Part shown: positions 28,036 through 36,299 of the stretch, one piece after another
Layout: the number at the start of each line of letters is the position of its first letter
Numbering within the stretch: the first letter of the stretch is position 1
DNA from: Mageeibacillus indolicus UPII9-5
GTDB lineage: Bacteria > Bacillota > Clostridia > Saccharofermentanales > Fastidiosipilaceae
DNA: 64,000 nt
NCBI RefSeq assembly: GCF_000025225.2
Contig: NC_013895.2
Location: forward strand, 1,178,001 to 1,242,000
Direction of reading: 5' to 3'
Position numbers and translations under genes: made by a program
Notes under the pieces: model-generated
Database searches by the model: none
The model's input: only the letters and a program-made list of their open reading frames with translations
What the model was told of the DNA's origin: nothing

Positions 28036-29220
28036 ATGTCTAAAACAGCTGATTTTACTTTTCCTATATCCTGTGGCTTAATCGGTCTCGGCCGGGTAGG
28101 TATTAAGCACTTACGCGCTATAAAAAGTTTGAAGACCTTTCGTCTGGTTTTGGTCATAACTCGCCGTCCCGAGCGTGCGAAAGCAATTGTAACCCGGGTG
28201 CTCGGCAGTGTCGCCGCTGAAAAGGTAGAATTTTTAACTTCCATCGAAGCAATTAAAACTTGGCCGCGGATTTTCGCCATTGCCACGCCTTCCGGGGAAC
28301 ACTATTTTGCCGCCAAAGCAGCTTTAATCAATCACTGCCACCTTATTTTGGAAAAACCGATGGCCTTAAAGCTTGCCGAATGTCGTGAATTATGCGAATT
28401 GGCGAAGCAAAATCAGTGTCACATCGTAATGTGTCATATTTATCGTTACTTTCCTCTAATGGCAGATTTGCAGCAAAACATTGTCGCAGAAAAATATGGC
28501 CGTCTACTGCACATAAACTGTCAGCTTGCTTGGGGACATGATGCTGCATACTACCGACAAGCTTGGCGTGGTACTTGGCAAAATGACGGCGGAGCTTTAA
28601 TGAATCAGGGTATTCACGCTTGCGATCTGGCCGTCTGGTTAAGTGGCAGTAGGCCGGTCTCTGTTCAAGCTTATACAAGCAAATTTGTCCACACCGATTT
28701 GGAAGCGGAAGACACCGCCTGTATGCAAGGGTATTGCCTAAACGGCACGACTTTTCAAATTTGGAGCAGCACAGCAACCAATCCTAAGGCACCTACCGCT
28801 CAGATAAACCTTTATTTCACCCACGGAGAAATTTCCGTCAGTCTGAAGAATGGCCGTCCTTGGCTAAAAATTACCGGCACAGCGAATGGCGCACCCAAGC
28901 GAAGGAACTATGTTGGTGCACTGATAAAAAAAGTTTTGTCGCCTTCAAAATGCAAATTTAAAGAGCGGCTGGGCATTGTACTGCATCCACATCAAGGGAT
29001 ATATGCAGATATGGCTGATCTTTGCCGTGAGGATAATGGGGCGGCAGCCTACTCGCTGCGGCGCGGAGCTTTAGCCGGAGATAAAGACGGCTACAATGCG
29101 GTGGAACTGGTAATTGCCGCTTATTTGAGCAGTCGCAATCATAATCTGCCCGTTGCTCTACCGCTCGACCCGGCGGCGGCCGAACCATATAATAATGAAC
29201 CGACCGTATACAATAAATGA
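28036..29220 (+). CDS. Gfo/Idh/MocA-family NAD(P)-dependent oxidoreductase
   Basis: This 394-residue protein has a Rossmann fold starting CGLIGLGRVGIKHL, the family EKP motif (ILEKPMAL) and the C-terminal domain signature GGALMNQGIHACDLAVWL, whose His/Asp pair contributes to catalysis. The family oxidises or reduces sugars, inositols and related polyols. The substrate cannot be told from this context, because no sugar transporter or kinase is adjacent. I chose the ATG at 28036 because GAGGTG lies ten bases upstream and the Rossmann strand begins soon after. A longer frame starts at a TTG at 27985 without a ribosome site. Confidence 0.85.
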   Translation: MSKTADFTFPISCGLIGLGRVGIKHLRAIKSLKTFRLVLVITRRPERAKAIVTRVLGSVAAEKVEFLTSIEAIKTWPRIFAIATPSGEHYFAAKAALINHCHLILEKPMALKLAECRELCELAKQNQCHIVMCHIYRYFPLMADLQQNIVAEKYGRLLHINCQLAWGHDAAYYRQAWRGTWQNDGGALMNQGIHACDLAVWLSGSRPVSVQAYTSKFVHTDLEAEDTACMQGYCLNGTTFQIWSSTATNPKAPTAQINLYFTHGEISVSLKNGRPWLKITGTANGAPKRRNYVGALIKKVLSPSKCKFKERLGIVLHPHQGIYADMADLCREDNGAAAYSLRRGALAGDKDGYNAVELVIAAYLSSRNHNLPVALPLDPAAAEPYNNEPTVYNK

Positions 29221-29240
29221 TAACTAAAGCTATCACCCCG

Positions 29241-29287
29241 GCTGCGCTGCCGCAGCAACTTAGTGGCAAATAAACTTTGTCACTAAG
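29241..29287. terminator. Tandem hairpins between convergent genes
   Basis: Two adjacent inverted repeats lie between convergent stops: GCTGCG-ctgc-CGCAGC (29241-29256) and CTTAGTGGCAAA-taaac-TTTGTCACTAAG (29259-29287, 12 pairs counting one G-T). Neither is followed by a T-run, so a bidirectional transcript-end role is only probable. Confidence 0.45.
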
Positions 29288-29330
29288 CTCTACGCATTGA
29301 GCCATCAGCACTGACCAAATAGCTTAAGGA

Positions 29331-30635
29331 CTAAGCCACAAGCTTACGCCAATGTAGGGATTTGTTCAGCCGATCTTGACCACAAAAATATAAATCATCA
29401 CCTATTTTCGCAAAAACGTGGGTCAAACAATCTTGCAAACCTTCAAACTTTATTTGACTTAATTCATAGGTCAAACCTTCATTAACTTTGACTTTTATTT
29501 TTAAAATATAATATAATGCTTGATGCGACTCAGAATCTCGGCCTACCAACAGAAGCCTATCAGACGCGACTGTTACGCTATAAAAAGTTTCCAGGCGGGA
29601 AGTAAGCTCAGGAATCGGAAAAACGCTCTCCGTTTTGCTATCTACATAGTAGTAATCATAGTAAAACATCCGTGCATTCGGGACAAGGAGAATCGCATCA
29701 TCACCGCAAGGAAACAGTCTGTCACCTTGTTTCAAATCGAGCTTATCAATATAAGATAATTCTTCCACTTTATTTTCGGCCGGATAAATTCCATGCAACT
29801 TCTCATCCGCACTCAAATAGCTCAAAATAGCCGTATCATTATACGACAAATTCAGCAAAGACGGCATAAACGGACGAGCAGCAAGCGTTTTTAAGGTTTT
29901 TATATTGTCTTTATTAAGCTGTAAAATTTCTGTCTGCGTATTCTTTTTGCTCAACCAAATTCCCATAACTTGTTGGCCTTTTCGCCATAGTTCCGGGGTA
30001 AACATCAAGTTAAATATCTTATCATCTGAAACCTTATTGATGGTTATTTTTTGTTTCTCAAGGTCAAACCGCCCGATAAAGCCGTTAATTCCGGCCTCGC
30101 CGGCCAGATCACTAATGCCGCTGAGCCAAACCGCATCGTCAGTTTCAACGGCACTTTTGATTTCCGCCCCGTTTAAGCCGAGTTTCTTTATATCAATTGT
30201 TTTTTCGACCGCACCTGAGCTGAAATCATATTTTATCAATTTCAATGTTTCATTAGTCGGATATTTATATAACTCGTCAACTTTAAGCCATATCGCTGAC
30301 CCTGTTTGACTTAGCAGGTAAACGGCAACTTTATTGCGATCAATTCCAGGCTCAAAGTCCAAGCCATCCAAAAGTGATTTTGCCGCCATATCAACTTTAT
30401 CCGGTAAATTTACATTTTTCGTATCAGAGCTTTTGTTTTCAGCTGTCTGCTTATCACGCTGTCCCGACTTCTCTGCTATTTTTCCGGCGGCTTCTTGTGC
30501 AGGCATTTGTTGTTTTTCGCTCGAGCAGCCGGCCAAGCTAGCCAATAAAGATATGGTTATACTTACAACGCATATACACGCAAAGAATTTCGCCGATTTT
30601 GTCGCGCACTTATAGACGAGCATATATATTTTCAT
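29331..30635 (-). CDS. Secreted lipoprotein, function unknown
   Basis: This 434-residue predicted lipoprotein has a basic start, a hydrophobic stretch and the lipobox LAGC (SLAGCSS) at about residue 38. The mature part begins with a Lys/Glu/Gln-rich spacer. Many short beta-type segments with Trp, Gly and Asp follow, a pattern that would fit a beta-propeller, but I recognise no family. The start is the ATG at 30635, with GCGAGG seven bases upstream. A longer frame to 30734 would bury the signal peptide behind 33 extra residues. No enzymatic motif is visible. Confidence 0.7.
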   Translation of the reverse strand: MKIYMLVYKCATKSAKFFACICVVSITISLLASLAGCSSEKQQMPAQEAAGKIAEKSGQRDKQTAENKSSDTKNVNLPDKVDMAAKSLLDGLDFEPGIDRNKVAVYLLSQTGSAIWLKVDELYKYPTNETLKLIKYDFSSGAVEKTIDIKKLGLNGAEIKSAVETDDAVWLSGISDLAGEAGINGFIGRFDLEKQKITINKVSDDKIFNLMFTPELWRKGQQVMGIWLSKKNTQTEILQLNKDNIKTLKTLAARPFMPSLLNLSYNDTAILSYLSADEKLHGIYPAENKVEELSYIDKLDLKQGDRLFPCGDDAILLVPNARMFYYDYYYVDSKTESVFPIPELTSRLETFYSVTVASDRLLLVGRDSESHQALYYILKIKVKVNEGLTYELSQIKFEGLQDCLTHVFAKIGDDLYFCGQDRLNKSLHWRKLVA

Positions 30636-30722
30636 GGATGAACCTCGCTTAAAGCATGTAGAGTCAGATTGTTTAATGCAAACAGTACGACTAAAGCTAT
30701 AGCTTAGGGATAATAAGACAAA

Positions 30723-30756
30723 TGACCCGAGCAAGGCGAAGACCGAACCCGGGTCA
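30723..30756 (-). terminator. Terminator after the C39-like gene
   Basis: The stem TGACCCG/CGGGTCA encloses a 20-base loop. On the minus strand it is followed by TTTGTCTTATT; on the plus strand it is followed by CTTTTTTC. It lies 16 bp past the minus-strand stop at 30772. Confidence 0.55.
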
Positions 30757-30771
30757 AACTTTTTTCAATTT

Positions 30772-31596
30772 TTAAGCGATATAACAACCTGAGTAGCTAT
30801 GTTGGACAGCCTTGATAAAATCATTGATATCCATATATTTCAAACCGCCCCAATAAAAGTCTTGGCGAGACTGGTCAGGATCCAGGAAATATATGCGCCC
30901 GATATTGGCCGGACTATTTTGCTGCGTCTGATCATCCATTAGCTTAGCAATACGGTAACCTATGCCTAAAACATATTTTGATCCCGTAGCCCCCGGATAA
31001 AGGTAAGAGGCATCAACGTGATAAATAATCGGGTAACCGTCAATTACATTCTGTTTAAGCATAGAGCGAAAACGATTCGGCTCCGTCTCACTGTTCATAT
31101 TGTACAAGAAGTATCCGGGATCATAATTGCTGTCGGGCGTGGCATAGCCGAACAAATGACTGTTAACGCTTTCTTTAACCTTACTTATGTCAGTTGGCTT
31201 GCTCATTGCTGCCTGAGTATATGCCCCGTTGAGTTCAGTCGCAAGCTGCTCTTGAGATAAATCAACGCGACGATATTTAAGCAACATTTGAACGGCGGCC
31301 TGCGCTCCGTCAGCCCCGTAATAGTCTGAAGTCAGCGTCCTGATCGGCAAGATATTTTTACATATTTCCGGAATGTTGATCATGGGCGGCTTGTAGTTCT
31401 TGTCGCCGGCCAACCAACTGCGAATGCTTATACCCTCGGTAACGCCAAGCTTTTTTTGCAGCTCTGTCTGATACTGAACTTTTGCGTTATAGCCGTATGC
31501 AACCGGTGTCGAAAAGGTGGCAGCGGATAAGGCAACTACTGACAGGGACGCCAAAATAACTGATCTGATCTGAACTGAACTAAGTAATCGTTTCAT
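30772..31596 (-). CDS. Secreted C39-like protein lacking catalytic residues
   Basis: This 274-residue exported protein has a clear signal peptide (residues 1 to about 35). The rest resembles the papain-like C39_2 peptidase fold: a conserved helix after residue 91 (YYGADGAQAAVQM), a strand KYVLGIGYR near 207-215 and IYFLDPD near 235-241. In active members the helix contains YYCGPAS with the nucleophile, and the strand begins with the catalytic His. Here the Cys position is replaced and Lys207 stands where His is expected, while the late Asp is kept. The only cysteines are at about 79 and 271. I infer an inactive, possibly binding, derivative. The start has GGAGG six bases before the ATG. Confidence 0.65.
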   Translation of the reverse strand: MKRLLSSVQIRSVILASLSVVALSAATFSTPVAYGYNAKVQYQTELQKKLGVTEGISIRSWLAGDKNYKPPMINIPEICKNILPIRTLTSDYYGADGAQAAVQMLLKYRRVDLSQEQLATELNGAYTQAAMSKPTDISKVKESVNSHLFGYATPDSNYDPGYFLYNMNSETEPNRFRSMLKQNVIDGYPIIYHVDASYLYPGATGSKYVLGIGYRIAKLMDDQTQQNSPANIGRIYFLDPDQSRQDFYWGGLKYMDINDFIKAVQHSYSGCYIA

Positions 31597-31791
31597 TGTT
31601 TCACCTCCGTAACATCTTTATATTTTTATTATAACCTTCAATTTTTCCGATCTCCACTGTAAATTTGCACAATATTCATTTATAGAACTTATGCACATTC
31701 ACTATGTGCATGCAAAAAAGCTATCATAATTAGCATATATATCTATAATAGCTATACTTTTCTCCTGAAGTTACGGTTACCAACTTTAAAC

Positions 31792-33318
31792 TCATTCATC
31801 TGTGGTAAAAAGCACCGCATTCACCGCCCGATGCCAGCCATGCATAAGTTCATTTCGTCTCGCTTCCGTGCATTTAGGAACAAAAGCAATGTCGCGATGC
31901 CACAACTTGGCCACTTCCGAAATATTTTGCCAAAGACCTACCCCTAAACCGGCCATCAAGGCCGAACCAAGCGCGGTTGTTTCAACTACTTGCGGACGTT
32001 CAACCGTCGCATCAATCAAATCAGCCTGCAACTGCAGCATAATATCGCTGACTGCCGCACCGCCGTCCACCCGCATCACCCGCTTTTCGCCGATTTTCCA
32101 TACCCCGGCCTCAACACAATCACGGCTTATGCATGAATATACATCGGCCACCTGATAAGCAATTGATTCTAAAGCCGCCCTACATAATTGTGCGCGATTA
32201 ACCCCACGGGTAAGGCCAAAAATAGCCCCCCTAGCTTCCATATTCCAGTACGGAGCGCCGAGTCCAGTAAAGGCCGGCACAATCACCGGATTTCCCTGAC
32301 CCTCAGCCCGCCGTGCCAAAATTTCAACCTCATCCATTGTCTGGATCAGGCCTAGCTCATCTTTCAGCCACTGCAAAGTAGATCCGGCATTAAAAACTGA
32401 ACCTTCCAAAGCATATTGCACCCCATCGCCAACATTCCACGCTACGGTAGTCAAAAGTCGATGCTGTGATTTTACAGGCGTTTTCCCGGTCTGAGCCAAA
32501 ATAAAGCCGCCAGTGCCATAGGTTGATTTGATTGTGCCTATATTAAAACACGCCTGCCCGAACAAAGCCGCCTGTTGGTCTCCTGCCATCCCCGCAATCG
32601 GCACTTCGCGCCAATCCGTGTCGCCGAAATTTTCATCAAGCACATAGCCAAATATGTGGGCATTAGGCTTAACTTCAGGCAAAAGGCAGCGTGGAATATC
32701 TAGCATCGACAGAAGCTCATCGTCCCAAGTTAAAGAATGAATGTTGAAAAGCATAGTTCTGGCGGCATTGCTATAATCCGTAGCATGCACCGTCCCGGCG
32801 GTAAGTTTCCAAAGCAACCATGCATCAATCGTACCGGCCAGCAGCTCCCCTTTTTCAGCTCTTATTCTGACATTCGGTACATTATCTAAAATCCATCTTA
32901 TTTTGCTGCCAGAAAAATAAGCATCCGCCACCAAACCAGTCTTCGCCCTGATCATATCTTCACAACCGTTTTTTACCAATTCATAGCAGAGATCGGCCGT
33001 GCGGCGACATTGCCAAACAATGGCGGGATAAACCGGTTTGCCGGTATTTTTGTCCCAAACGACCACGGTCTCCCGTTGGTTAGTTATCGAAACGGCTAAG
33101 ATTTCAGCGGCGGTTATATTTTCTTTGGCCATAGCCAGCTGTATCGACTGACATACGGTCAAATATATCTCTTCCGGATCATGCTCGACATAGCCCGGCT
33201 CTGGATAATACTGTTTAAAAGGTATTTTTGCCTGAGCAACTATTTTACCCTTATCATCAAATATTATTGTACGCGAGCTGGTTGTTCCCTGATCAATCGC
33301 TAAAATATATTTTTTCAT
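31792..33318 (-). CDS. glpK: Glycerol kinase
   Basis: This 508-residue FGGY kinase forms glycerol 3-phosphate from glycerol and ATP. N-terminal AIDQGTTSSRTI is the phosphate-binding loop. GMAGDQQAALFGQ and GTGGFILAQTGKTP in the second half, with VDGGAAVSDIMLQLQAD in the FGGY C-terminal domain, match glycerol kinases closely. The length is typical. No glpF, glpD or regulator is adjacent, so it stands alone here. The start ATG has AAGGA seven bases upstream. Confidence 0.95.
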   Translation of the reverse strand: MKKYILAIDQGTTSSRTIIFDDKGKIVAQAKIPFKQYYPEPGYVEHDPEEIYLTVCQSIQLAMAKENITAAEILAVSITNQRETVVVWDKNTGKPVYPAIVWQCRRTADLCYELVKNGCEDMIRAKTGLVADAYFSGSKIRWILDNVPNVRIRAEKGELLAGTIDAWLLWKLTAGTVHATDYSNAARTMLFNIHSLTWDDELLSMLDIPRCLLPEVKPNAHIFGYVLDENFGDTDWREVPIAGMAGDQQAALFGQACFNIGTIKSTYGTGGFILAQTGKTPVKSQHRLLTTVAWNVGDGVQYALEGSVFNAGSTLQWLKDELGLIQTMDEVEILARRAEGQGNPVIVPAFTGLGAPYWNMEARGAIFGLTRGVNRAQLCRAALESIAYQVADVYSCISRDCVEAGVWKIGEKRVMRVDGGAAVSDIMLQLQADLIDATVERPQVVETTALGSALMAGLGVGLWQNISEVAKLWHRDIAFVPKCTEARRNELMHGWHRAVNAVLFTTDE

Positions 33319-33610
33319 TGCGTTTCCTTATCCATTTCTGCTGAATCGCTTGTTGTGAATAAATTACCTGTTGTCGGGTGACATTGTTTATCGGTGGTAA
33401 TCATTGAAAAAATTTGAAAAATACTACAGTTGCATTTTCGCACTTTTTCTCCATTTATGCAAGTTGCACAACCGATTCGCGGTAAAATCAGGGTAAAAAC
33501 CAGATAAACATACAAATCAAGTGCGAATAAACCGACTTAATTTTACGCCCGCGCCCGCGCCGTGCCAACCTCACATTTGTAAAAAATGACATAAAGCAGC
33601 ATAAAATTAA
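33319..33610. other. Non-coding region upstream of glpK
   Basis: This region of about 290 bp should contain the glpK promoter. I see no convincing -35/-10 pair. It includes a short GC-rich run near 33545-33565 and no open frame with a ribosome site. Confidence 0.35.
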
Positions 33611-33637
33611 GGCTGTGAGCGGTTCAAGCTCACAGCC
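33611..33637. terminator. Strong hairpin terminator after the LPXTG protein gene
   Basis: A 10-bp perfect stem GGCTGTGAGC/GCTCACAGCC has a seven-base loop. The T7 run is on the plus strand side; on the minus strand the hairpin is preceded by A7 and followed by TTAATTTTAT. The neighbouring genes are both on the minus strand, so it probably ends the transcript from 35343 and may work in both directions. Confidence 0.75.
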
Positions 33638-33735
33638 TTTTTTTGGCAACAAAACCCACTGAATTAGTTTGCTAATTTGCCTATCAGCCCCCTGTATAGA
33701 ACAAGCGGATGCAACAGGCTGGATACCTGCCAAGA

Positions 33736-35343
33736 TTACTTACTCGCTTCTAAAATTCTCCTTTTTATCCAAACCGAAATCAGGACAATAGAAAATCCTA
33801 ATGCTGAAAGCATGGTGCTATATGAGTCGGTCTCCCCGGTTTTAGGTATAGTGTTATCAATTTTACCTGCCTGTGGCTTTCTTGACTGTTTTACTGCTTG
33901 CTGCTTTCCTAAATTCATGCGGTCATTAGTAGGTTGCTCCGCAACAAGCTGCGCCTGTGTGTTAGAACTGTAATTCGGCGCTAACCATGGAAAAGCTGCC
34001 GGAGTATGATGGTCGCCGCCCGGTCCCGGCTGAACATTGTCAGATTTCTTTTCCCATACAGCCTGCAAAGTTATATCAGGGTTATCAGAACTAATTTTTA
34101 ATTCGTCTCCCGGTTGATAAATTTTATCGGCAGTTGGATCTTTCCAGCCCTTAAACACAAATCCGTCTTTTTCAACGGCTGCGGCCACATTAATAGTTCC
34201 CGAGTCTGTATTCGGTTGAAGTGTGTATAAATTTACGCCAAAAGTCCCGGTAAGATCAGCTGTAGTTGTTTTACCGCCATCCGCATTATATTTAAGGCAG
34301 TATTCTTTATCCCAGAGTGCGGTAAGAGTTTTCGTTTGACCATTTTCACTTGTTTGCATGTCCAGAGCCGTAAGTAGTTTTAATCCAGTTACGTTATATC
34401 GAGTGGTATCCGTCTTCGCCCAGTCTTTGTTATAAGCGTTTTTCGTCTTTGGATATTCATCCTTGTCATACCAGAAGACAAATTTATAACCCTGCCTTGT
34501 AGGCAACTTATCCGTTATGTTTACGTGGACCATTTTATTATCGTTGTCTGAAGTCTGAGCGCCGGCCTTATCGTCAAAGGTAGGACCAATTCCTTCAAAA
34601 TTGCCGCCGTTGGCGTCATAACTTAAATGCGCCGAATATTCTTTAGGCTGCTGCGGTTGCGGTTTAGGAATTACTTTAATCTTGTAGCCCAAGTAACCAA
34701 AGCGAGTTATCTCCTGTCCATTGTCAGCCTTGCCACGGATAGAATAATGGTAGTACAAATAGATGTATTTGTCGTTGGTTGATTCTTTGCCTGTAAATGA
34801 GTAGATTATTGGCTTTCCCTTCCCACTTGCAAAATCGTAATTTACCTCTTGAGCAGATGCATTAGCCGAAGGAGAATCACCTAGATATTTGGTTAAACCT
34901 GCTACTTCGCTAGGATTATTTTGGCAGTCATGATACTTACCGTCAAAAAACCAACCGCTAATTGACGTACTAAAGGTGACCGTACCGTATTTTAATTTAC
35001 CTACAGCAACTTCATCAGTCACAAAAGTATTAATATTACCCTTATCGGTGGCTTTTCCTCCCATTAACCAGAAAACCTTTTCGCCGAATTTAACAGACTT
35101 ACCTGCGGTAAGAATGATTTCACCCACACTATTATCATCTACTTTTCCTGTAGGTTTATCTTTTAAAGTTTTAGCACTTTCCAACGTGCCGTCCGAGCTG
35201 AAAATGCTTGTCACAACTTTATTTCCATCTTGTGCGTCTTGCGTTCCTTCTGTTTCTTGCGCATGTACATTAACACCCATAAGAGAGACAAAAACAAGCG
35301 TAAGAGCCAATAAAGACGAACAAATTCCAAAAACTTTTTTCAT
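33736..35343 (-). CDS. Sortase-anchored surface protein with InlB-type repeats
   Basis: This 535-residue cell-wall protein has an N-terminal signal peptide ending around VNVHAQE. A domain of about 200 residues that I do not recognise follows. Then come at least two Listeria-Bacteroides (Flg_new/InlB B-type) repeats, recognisable by HLSYDANGGNF and LKYNADGGKT starts and FVFKGWKDP and TLQAVWEKK ends. The C-terminus is a sorting signal: IPKTGE, a hydrophobic helix and KRR. A sortase is not encoded in the window. The start is the ATG at 35343, with ATAGGAGG seven bases upstream. Confidence 0.85.
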   Translation of the reverse strand: MKKVFGICSSLLALTLVFVSLMGVNVHAQETEGTQDAQDGNKVVTSIFSSDGTLESAKTLKDKPTGKVDDNSVGEIILTAGKSVKFGEKVFWLMGGKATDKGNINTFVTDEVAVGKLKYGTVTFSTSISGWFFDGKYHDCQNNPSEVAGLTKYLGDSPSANASAQEVNYDFASGKGKPIIYSFTGKESTNDKYIYLYYHYSIRGKADNGQEITRFGYLGYKIKVIPKPQPQQPKEYSAHLSYDANGGNFEGIGPTFDDKAGAQTSDNDNKMVHVNITDKLPTRQGYKFVFWYDKDEYPKTKNAYNKDWAKTDTTRYNVTGLKLLTALDMQTSENGQTKTLTALWDKEYCLKYNADGGKTTTADLTGTFGVNLYTLQPNTDSGTINVAAAVEKDGFVFKGWKDPTADKIYQPGDELKISSDNPDITLQAVWEKKSDNVQPGPGGDHHTPAAFPWLAPNYSSNTQAQLVAEQPTNDRMNLGKQQAVKQSRKPQAGKIDNTIPKTGETDSYSTMLSALGFSIVLISVWIKRRILEASK

Positions 35344-35374
35344 ACTGCTTCCTCCTATGCGCAACGTTATATAT

Positions 35375-35404
35375 AATATGATATGTTACATAAAAAAATG
35401 TCAA
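35375..35404 (-). promoter_or_regulatory. Promoter of the surface protein gene
   Basis: On the minus strand a consensus TTGACA (35399-35404) is followed after 17-18 bases by TCATAT/CATATT (35375-35381). The upstream side has AT-rich direct repeats (ATGTAAAA twice), which could act as an UP element. Confidence 0.55.
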
Positions 35405-35507
35405 CAATTTTTACATTTTTACATTTTATTATAATTAATATCAAACGCAAGAGAGTGAAACGAACTTCAAGCAACACAGCTGAAAAATAATCACCGTCAA
35501 ACAATCT

Positions 35508-36299
35508 TTAACCTATAGACTTATCTCGAGAAAAATAAAGACCATCATCCTCCGTAAATCCCCAACCGGACCAAAAATAAGTATGTGATTCTCCCACCGT
35601 GCGATGAAAATCGTTCTTATATTCCCCTTCAACAGTCTCCAAAACTGCCTGCGAGGCTATTTGATCCGGCTTACCTGGCCGTAAACACCAGGTGTAAAGC
35701 GGACGTGGCAAATTGGAAGAACACCATAACGGCTTAAGCCGGCCGCAGCGAACCGTGTATAAAAACAGATGATTTCTCACCGCCGGAGAATCCGGCTTTC
35801 CGCTGCCTTCATAAAAGCTGTAAGACTTCCACAACGAAAAAAGACAATCCATATCTCCGTCGCCGTTAACATCCTGTAACGCAAACGAATCCACGAACCA
35901 ATACGGGCTGCTTCGCCAAATTTCTTTACCGTTATCGCCGACAAACCTGAGCACTCCGTCATGCAAAGAAACCGTCAACTGACCGATGGCCCCTGTTTTG
36001 TTCACACTAATGCCGCCAACTTCTAATGGCCGAGCTTTTTTCTCGGCAAAAAAAGCACGAAATTCAAGTGTATCACCATATTCGCCATGCCGGCACGTCA
36101 AGCAACTACCTAATCCGGCGGCCGTGCCAAGAGCAATAACCGCTATAAGCAACCCGGCTACCCATCGTTTCCACTTTACCAGCGCATTAAATTTTTGTAC
36201 AACAACAACAAAGCCCAAAGACAACCAACGGCCAGCGGATTTTACCGACTCATTGAACCAAGTTTTCTTTAGTACAGACATAATCTTGCCATACAGCAT
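35508..36299 (-). CDS. Membrane-anchored protein with a calcium-loop-like motif
   Basis: I do not recognise this protein of about 263 residues. It has a basic cytoplasmic N-terminus, one membrane helix (WVAGLLIAVIALGTAAGLG, residues 46-64) and an outside domain of about 200 residues. That domain has DVNGDGDMD at 143-151, which has the Dx[DN]xDxD spacing of calcium loops in FG-GAP or dockerin-like repeats. The frame overlaps the 3' end of the DUF3160 gene by 50 bp. An ATG at 36281 is an alternative start, and neither start has a good ribosome site, so translation may depend on the upstream gene. Confidence 0.6.
   Translation of the reverse strand: MLYGKIMSVLKKTWFNESVKSAGRWLSLGFVVVVQKFNALVKWKRWVAGLLIAVIALGTAAGLGSCLTCRHGEYGDTLEFRAFFAEKKARPLEVGGISVNKTGAIGQLTVSLHDGVLRFVGDNGKEIWRSSPYWFVDSFALQDVNGDGDMDCLFSLWKSYSFYEGSGKPDSPAVRNHLFLYTVRCGRLKPLWCSSNLPRPLYTWCLRPGKPDQIASQAVLETVEGEYKNDFHRTVGESHTYFWSGWGFTEDDGLYFSRDKSIG

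Noticed and set aside
33611-33637. Terminator of a hidden plus-strand gene
   Set aside because: The T-run is on the plus strand, but I find no plus-strand gene upstream; the hairpin is more likely shared or used by the minus-strand surface-protein transcript.
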